Below are positions 57,825 through 64,000 of a stretch of DNA of 64,000 nt, piece by piece (positions within the stretch are counted from its first letter, which is position 1; every line of letters starts with the position of its first letter). The stretch lies in the NCBI GenBank assembly GCA_037127255.1, contig JBANSL010000010.1, positions 28,724,620 through 28,788,619 of the forward strand, given 5' to 3'. The stretch is from Persicaria tinctoria. Taxonomy: Eukaryota; Streptophyta; Magnoliopsida; Caryophyllales; Polygonaceae. Under the pieces are notes generated by a model. That model searched no databases. It saw only the letters and a program-made list of their open reading frames with translations, and had not been told where the DNA came from. Position numbers and translations under genes: made by a program.

Positions 57825-58190
57825 AAGTATCTCTTCCCACTCCACCATTTTGTTGTGGTGGAGATGTGCAAACAAATCAACCTACGAAGCGGAAGGGATA
57901 CAAAGATTAGATATGTAGATTTTCTGTATATCTTCCTTTATTCATCCTAGTTGGAGCCAGGGAATAGGAATGGGTGGAGCTGTGGAGCGTTCACTCGGGG
58001 AGGTTTAAGCTTCTTTATACGATGCATCCGGATGACATCCCACACTTCCCACCACCGAAGGAACCACCCGATCCACCTATACCTCCGGAAAAGGATGCGC
58101 CAGACTAATGCTTAAACGGAAGTAGGTCAAGCTAGCGACTTAAACCCTAGGGCTTACAGGAGGGAACCTGCTATATTTTTTCTTCTTTAA
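57825..58190 (+). other. Remnant resembling the 3' end of the Athila-like internal region
   Basis: The part near 58112-58155 (AAGTAGGTCAAGCTAGCGACT...CTAGGGCTTAC) resembles 31438-31476 in the full element (AAAGTCGGCCTAGCGACT...CTAGAGCTTGTAC). No open coding region of note. Confidence 0.4.
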
Positions 58191-59405
58191 TAAAGTTGTT
58201 TTTGTTTTATTTTCTTTATTTCGTGCAAGGTTTTCTTTCCCTTTGATGACTTTAGGTAATTCGGAGAGCTCCATCTTCCAGCCTTCCCCGTCCTTCCTCC
58301 GTCGCATCGGCTCGCTCACTCGCGCTCTCATAACGGCTCTCATCTTGCCCACAACTCTCAGCTCCACCCACGGCTCACAGCTCTGCCTCGCCTCGCACTC
58401 ACCTCGGCTCTTGACCTCGCTCAGCCTCTCTCGAGCTCGCCCAAATCCCGGCACTCAGCTCTCAAACACCCCCTGACTAGCCTAGGCAAACAGGAATTCA
58501 TGAATCTAACGAGGAAAGAAAGAAAAGATCGGGAGGTTACCAAGGTGGTTTGCGACTTCTAAGCTCTCGATCAGAGGTTTGGCCATCGTCGGAGGCTCAC
58601 GATGGATTGTCAGACCTGCATCGAACATGGATGAGTGTGATGGTAGGTCTCGAGAGTGGTTTAAGTCAGAAACGAAGGAGAACGGCTTACCGGAACGTTA
58701 CTCGCGCTCAATAAGGCAGGTGACGCTTCGGTGGCTCGTCGGCGGCTCCGGTGGTCTCTGGGCATACTTGGGTGCTCTTGGATGTGGAAGGGGGTGGCTC
58801 TGCCTGCTTCTCAACAAGGAAAGTGCAGAGGTGAAGGCTGGTGGTGTTGGTTCTAGGCTCGGGAAAACAAAGGCGCAGTGGAGGTGACGGTGACTGAGAT
58901 CGTGACGGTAGTGATGGTTACTGGAATGGAAAATGAAGAACGGGAGATGGTGATTGCGATGATGCGTGGGAGTGGTGGTGGAATGGATGTGAGCGCGAAT
59001 GGTGAACCGAAATGGTGATGGAGGAATGGTGAAGGCAGGAAGGTGATGGCGTGGACCAAGTGAGAGTGATGGAGTACTGATCGAGTAGGAGACGGGGTGA
59101 TGGTGATGAAATAGGCGGGAGGGGATGGGTTGCAGGGTAAGGCAGGGAAATGTAAGAGAGGTTGAGTGTGGAATCGGTTGAAACATTAGTCAAACAAATA
59201 CCAAAAAATAATCCTGAATACGCGAATCGATTAGATGATATCGCCATCCGAATTTATCTTAAATCCTCGAGGTCAAGTGACAGAATCGCTCGACAAATTT
59301 TAAATTTTGGTCAGAACCTACTCAACGAATTTTAAATCCAATTTAAATTCATTTTTCATTTCTTTTTTTTCCGAAAAATTAGGAGTTGAAAATCTGGGCC
59401 TTTAC
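58191..59405 (-). repeat. Partial LARD-like LTR, diverged copy
   Basis: Ends GTTGAAAATCTGGGCCTTTACA-like (59384-59405), as the LARD LTRs do (TTTGAAAATCCGAG.CTTTACA). It also shares their CT- and GC-rich CTCGC-type region (58290-58450) followed by GA-rich sequence. The left border is not defined. It truncates the gag fragment that begins at 59406. Open frames within (58698-59186 minus, for example) look incidental. Confidence 0.5.
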
Positions 59406-59960
59406 AAAAGGCGACATACTTGGTCGTTTGGGAATTGTGCCCTTACCTCAAGATCAATCTTCTTGGAAGGCTCATATAGTGGCATAGATGGGGCAGACCT
59501 TACATCGTAGGCCATAGGAGTCACGTAAGTGCTGTCGAAGTTCACAAGCCTTTCAATAGTGTCCAACCCCTCTGTAGATGTGAGCTCAATGTACCAATAA
59601 GAGGTGTTAGAGTTGATTCTCTCCTTATTCGACAAATCGAGGGAGTTGTAGAAGATTTACTGGATGACGTAGGGTGGTTGCCCATGCGTAGGGTAAGATT
59701 GTAGAAGGTTCTTGAACTGCACCCATGCTTGCGCTAGCGTCTCACCAGTCAATTTCTTAAAATTCACGATCTTCTGTCGTAACATCGCCGTCTTAGAAGA
59801 AGGAAAGAGCTTGTGAAGGAACGCATCCTTAACCTCCGTTAAGTTCTTGAGCGAGCGTGTAGTCAAACCCTCGAGCCACTGCAATGCTTTCCCTTTAAGA
59901 GACCATCAAAAAGATTTTAGCTTTACATATTCCAGATTTTAGCTTTATATTTTATATTTT
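59406..59960 (-). pseudogene. Athila-like gag fragment
   Basis: Minus strand, two open pieces separated by a stop between 59657 and 59635. The upstream part reads LQWLEGLTTRSL...TAMLRQKIVNFKK...YPTHGQPPYVIQ, closely matching KWLEGLKPRSL...TAHLRQKITAFKQ...CPTHGQPPYVIQ of the plus-strand element. The downstream part has SMPLYEPSKKIDLEV. It belongs either to the element whose LTR precedes it (59986-61632) or to the element at 61633-62616 interrupted by that LTR. Confidence 0.85.
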
Positions 59961-59985
59961 AGACTTGAATTTATTTGGCGCGAAA

Positions 59986-60799
59986 ATTTTTTGACGGTGG
60001 AAATCAAGTCCAAAATATAAAATATAAATCAAACCAATTCCTAACCTTAACAAGTAAATTACAAGACTTCCTCCCGTTGTAAAGGAAGAGGTCAGGATCA
60101 AATCCACGAGGAAGCGTGTCAGTAGATCCTAGGCATACAAGTAATCACGTTGGGTCGAAATCGACTCAGGGGCCTCACTCGACATCTACTAGGTTAGTCG
60201 AAATCGAGTAAAGTCAGTCAACGTCGGGCCACTCGATATCGAGTCAGTGGGGGTTGAGATCCACTGTAATCATTCGAAATTGAGTGCTCTCTAGAAATAC
60301 GGAAGGTAACCAATTTTTCAGAAAAGAACGTTCGAAGAATGCTAGGATGAATAAGAAGGATGAACAATAACCATGTAAGAATTATGCCAAAGTATAAAAG
60401 ATTATCCCTTTTCATCAACTAACCTTCGTCATTCACAATTAAGAATATGGAGGCTTTCGCATAAACCCTAATTGTTACTACTCTTTTCACATAATTAATC
60501 CAAATTCATATTAAGATCACTTTCGCTTCAATAATACAAATAAGGATCACCTACTACTGTCGTAGAAAAATCATGCAAATAGGGATAGAAGATAAAATCG
60601 CAATAAAGATCATACCTTTGATGCATAACCCTACATGGCTATCGTCGGGCTCACCCCGACCCTAGAAGTAGGTTGACTACTCGCTTCTCATCATGGTAAC
60701 AAACATCAATAAAATAAAGGAAACAACTTGCATTAAAAGAAAATAGAGAAAGTACAAACCGAACAAAGTCACAATGCTTTCGCCTCCAACTCTACTCGG

Positions 60800-60839
<40 letters not shown>

Positions 60840-61632
60840 ATTGCCTAAATAGTTATGTGTTGAAGAATGAATGAAAATCAGCCTCCTAGGGATTTATTTA
60901 TAGGCTACAATCCTAGTTATCCAAGGAATGAACAATTCTCTCTCTATCTACTTCTATCTATCTAAACCCTAAGATAAATGTTTGATAAATAAAATATTTA
61001 ACACAATTAAAATTCCCCTAGGTAAAAGTGGAAATTAACTAAAGTAGATAAAAGTCTTCCAAGTTGTATAAAAGATCTTTCCTTCAAGTGAAAGTAAAGG
61101 CCAACTCAGAATTCGGACTCGGGTTGGCTCGAAATCGGCATATGATGGTCACTCGATATCGACCATGTTCAGTCGATATCGACTCGGTTTCTGATCTTCA
61201 CTCGATCTCAAACTTTGGGGTAGATTTTGACTAGTGCTCTGCTCGATATCGACTAGTCTAGGCCTATATCGACTCCTTCAATGCATCTCTTGAGTGCTTT
61301 GGTCGATTCCAACTATGCATGTACTCGATATCGATCTCTGTGTGTTGATTCGAGTTTCTGTCCTTGCTCTACTCTATTTATGGCTCAGCTTCCACTCAAT
61401 ATCGAGTTGCTGTAGTCGATATCGAGTGCCTTGACAATTTTTTTCTCTTCCCTGAATTGCTCGTAAACTGTCTCCATTCCTGCAAAATTAAATAGAAACT
61501 AGTGTAGATCTCCATAATTGACAAATAAGCATAAACCACACAATTCCTGCATTATTGTAACCCCGAAATATGAAATGCAAACAGAAATCGATATAACAGT
61601 AAGTATAAAACATGGTTAATTGAGCGCACATC
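59986..61632 (-). mobile_element. LTR of the TCGA-array family, TCGATATCGA subfamily
   Basis: Minus-oriented. The U3 end is AATTGAGCGCACATCA at 61632. The U5 end near 59990 is followed on the minus strand by AAAATTTTCGCGCC, which resembles the primer-site junction of the neighbouring copy (AAAATTTTGGCGTC), suggesting a 5' LTR with most of its leader deleted. Arrays are at 60150-60290 and 61120-61430. It interrupts gag at 61633, though a clean TSD is not seen. Confidence 0.8.
60801..60838 (-). repeat. (CT)19 microsatellite in the LTR leader
   Basis: On the element's strand this is (GA)19, at the same leader position as the (GA)n tract at 40117-40173 in another LTR. Confidence 0.95.
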
Positions 61633-61996
61633 AGTGCGTAAGAGGACATTCATTAGGTTTCCCTTCAAAAGTATTTCTTTTAATTTCAGAAAGGAAAGAC
61701 GTTTTAATTTCAAAATCAGAAGGAGGGATAAGAATGGCTGATTTATGTACGATGAACATCGGGTGCATATATTTCTTGAGCGTCTGAGGAATCTGGCCGA
61801 TTCGCGCCTCAAACTGCCTCCTTTGTTGTTCCTCCAGATTGCCTCATGCATTGGCCTGTTCAAGTTGTTTCCTCAGCCTCTCAATCTGCTGAGTCTCCGC
61901 AGCTGCCGTGATTCTTTTTATTTTCAAATGAATATGTAGAAAACGCTCAGGCTCATCTAATTGGTCGAATTCCGGTATGCGATCAGTGTGTCGCAT
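61633..61996 (-). pseudogene. Athila-like gag, N-terminal fragment
   Basis: The ATG at 61996-61994 opens a frame reading PEFDQLDEPERF...ITAAAETQQIERL, matching PEFDALDEPERLF...MAAAETQE of the element at 25884. One in-frame TGA follows EQANA. It continues to KRNTFEGKPNECPLTH, where the LTR at 61632 cuts it. About 66 bp upstream is the primer site of its own LTR. Confidence 0.82.
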
Positions 61997-62060
61997 ACAC
62001 CTATAAAGTAAGCACTAAAGAAGAACGTTAAAATAGCTACCTAGGGCGCGAAAGGCCGCT

Positions 62061-62078
62061 TCCCCGACAACGACGCCA
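62061..62078 (-). other. Primer binding site, tRNA-Asp type
   Basis: The minus strand reads TGGCGTCGTTGTCGGGGA, two differences from the tRNA-Asp complement used by Athila/Tat elements. It confirms that 62081-62616 is a 5' LTR in minus orientation. Confidence 0.8.
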
Positions 62079-62080
62079 AA

Positions 62081-62616
62081 ATTTTACTTAGAAGGGAAAC
62101 TAGTCGAATACATATAAAAATATAAATCAAACCAACTCCCTGTCCAAGCAAATAAATACAAGAATCCCTCCCGCTGTAGTGGTAGGGAACCAGGATCTAT
62201 CCACGAGGAAGTGTGTCAGCGGCGAGGGAAAGGACTCAATATCAGGTTAGTGACACTCGATATCGGCTGGATGAATTGATGTCGAGTCAAATTGCAGAAA
62301 AATCGTAACTTTGCATCGGAAAAGAATGTCTGAAGAATGAAAGGATGAAATTAAAGATAAACGGAAATAAACAAGGGGTTTGTTGTAAATATCAATAAAC
62401 TAAATAACTTCCAAACCTGGGGAATTTACCTCAAGGATAACCATGCAAGTAATATGCCAAATTCATAAAAGATGCGTGCTTTTCTTCAAATAACTTTTGT
62501 CATTAATTAACAAATAGATGTATAGAGGCTCGTGTATAAACCCTAAGTGTTACTATCCCTTTTTTCATAGTTAATCCAAATTCATAGTAAGATCACTTTC
62601 GCTTCAATATTATAAA
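62081..62616 (-). repeat. 5' LTR fragment (U5 and leader side), truncated by another LTR
   Basis: Contains the family's U5 end and the conserved leader block up to CTTTCGCTTCAATATTATAAA, then stops where the next, plus-strand LTR starts at 62617. Palindromes here are few and degenerate (62238-62285). Confidence 0.8.
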
Positions 62617-64000
62617 TGTTGTGAGCCTAAATCACCATGTTTTATACTTACTTTTATATCTTTTTCTGCATACATTTCAAGCATTTGGGCTAGAATTGTA
62701 CAGAATCTATGTAGTTTATGCTTATTTGCTAAACTATGGAATCTACACCAGTTTCTGTTTAATATCGCAGAAATCGAAGTGACTTACAACAGTTCTAAGA
62801 AAGGAGGAAAAGATCGAAGTCAACTACAGAACTCCGAGGTCAAGGAGCAGCAGAACCAGGATAAATCGAGCTGGAAGCAAGGAAAAATCGAGTCAACACA
62901 GCTTGGTCGATATCGAGCACTACTAGTCGGTATCGAGTAAGTCCCTCGATATTCACCAAAGCTGCCCAGAATCGAGAAAGCTGAGTAGAGTTGGTCAATA
63001 TCGACTTTATTTAGTCGATATCAAGTAACCTATATCGAGTCAACGCCTCGGAATCGAGTCAAGAAGCGGAGCAAGAAGAGATGGAAGTCGATATCGAGTT
63101 AATCTACTCGATATCGAGTAAAAACCAAGTCGACATGCATCCTGTCGGTCGATATTGAGTAGCTGAGCTGAAACTGAGGAGACGTTGGTCGATATCGAGT
63201 TACACAACTCGATATCGAGTGAGCACCAGTGGCCTATTCCGAGCTTAACCGACTTCTTGTTAAGTTTCTATCCCGAACCCAATGGAGATATTTTCGAGAG
63301 CCAATTCTATCAAGATCTATCAAGTTGGAGAAGGATTTATCCACAATTAGATATAATTCCTTTTAGATTTATTTATTTATTTCCCTCTTTTAATCTTTAG
63401 ATAAAAGATAGATAGATATAGATTTAGATATAGTTTTCTTTCCTAATTAGAGAGGGAATGAAGGCTATAAATAAAGCCTTAGGGGCTGAGTTTTATTCAT
63501 TGAATTCAAGTTACAATTAGTTACATAGAGAGAAGTAGAGGGAGTGGTTGTGGCAAGAGCAAGGTGGAAAGGCGAGAGCGGATTTGACTTGTTCGGTTGT
63601 AAGCTTTCTTTTATTTCATTAATGTAAGTTAGTTCCTTTTGTTTTTTAATGAGTTTCTTCATAATGAAGAGCGAGTAGTCACCCAACTTCTAGGGTCGGG
63701 GTGAGCCCGACGGTAGTCATGTGAGGTGATGCGTGAAATATTTGATCTTTTTATGCAATTCGTCTTCTATCCCTATGAGCATGATTCTTTTGCAAAAGTT
63801 GAAGGTGATCCTTGTTTGTGTTATTGAAGCGAAAGTGATCTTAATACAACTTGGATTAATTATGTGAAAAAGGGTTAGAAATAATTAGGGTTTATGCGAA
63901 AGCCTCTATATTCCTATTTGTTAATAACGAAAGTTATTTGATGAAAAGCATGATCTTTTATGCCTTTATGTGTTATTTTGCATGGTTATCGTTGTGGTGT
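62617..64000 (+). mobile_element. LTR of the TCGA-array family, cut by the window end
   Basis: Starts TGTTGTGAGCC, has a U3 array of TCGATATCGA palindromes at 62900-63230, CTATAAATAAAGCC near 63467, the hairpin at 63695-63711 and most of the conserved leader block. The U5 array and LTR end lie beyond 64000. Whether it is solo or a 5' LTR cannot be told. Confidence 0.88.
63695..63711 (+). other. Conserved leader hairpin, perfect 6-bp version
   Basis: GTCGGG-GTGAG-CCCGAC is a perfect 6-bp stem with a GTGAG loop. It occurs identically on the other strand at 12758-12774, and as variants in the other LTR copies. Confidence 0.6.

Noticed and set aside
58698..59186. 162-aa His/Ser/Pro-rich minus-strand frame
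   Set aside because: Simple-sequence GGTGATGG-type DNA in a LARD-like LTR; no domain.

Overview
The window is repeat-rich nuclear DNA of a flowering plant, probably a dicot (the plant lineage is an inference). I found no intact host gene in 64 kb. Nearly everything recognisable is transposon: Ty1/copia, two kinds of Ty3/gypsy-like LTR elements, a hAT and a CACTA DNA transposon, an RTE-type LINE, poly(A)-tailed repeats, and a short piece of plastid DNA. Most insertions are nested, and target-site duplications (TSDs) can be read directly for many of them.

Layout. 182-6197 is a minus-strand Ty1/copia element with both LTRs and one uninterrupted polyprotein frame broken by four in-frame stops. 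6198-9817 holds unclassified DNA and LTR fragments. 9818-37164 is one minus-strand non-coding LTR element (a LARD-type derivative: about 3.07-kb LTRs, tRNA-iMet primer site at 22930-22941, no reverse transcriptase) opened up by later insertions. Its right LTR holds a plus-strand, Athila/Tat-like, non-autonomous element (23848-34987). Its left LTR and its internal region hold solo LTRs of the same family (11994-13862, 19404-21476), and a further solo LTR (26970-29155) sits inside the gag gene of the Athila-like element. 37368-41457 carries two more LTRs of this family, one inside a poly(A)-tailed repeat. 41776-45813 is a hAT transposon with a decayed transposase, a separate small BED-finger-like gene with its own TATA box, and a plastid trnI-GAU fragment. 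46658-49017 looks like a copia-type LTR, primer site and non-coding internal DNA. 49018-55466 is a CACTA-type element containing a 5'-truncated RTE LINE with a 21-bp TSD. 55467-64000 is again a nest of the Athila-like LTR family, with gag fragments and part of a LARD-like LTR.

The most distinctive feature is the Athila-like family itself. Eleven LTR copies, complete or partial, lie in about 52 kb. Each carries arrays of short palindromes with the core TCGA-NN-TCGA, in the 5' (U3) and 3' (U5) parts of the LTR. Similar arrays also occur inside the gag-protease coding region of the one full-length member, where they are translated. The central NN dinucleotide differs between subfamilies. The LTRs also share a highly conserved leader block containing a GTCGGG-GTGAG-CCCGAC hairpin or a variant of it. 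The full-length member goes from protease straight to an integrase-tail-like segment, with no RT, RNase H or integrase core, so it would depend on a partner in trans.

Borders come from pairing repeats and TSDs by eye. Family names come from motifs in the translations and from primer-site sequences. No database search was possible.
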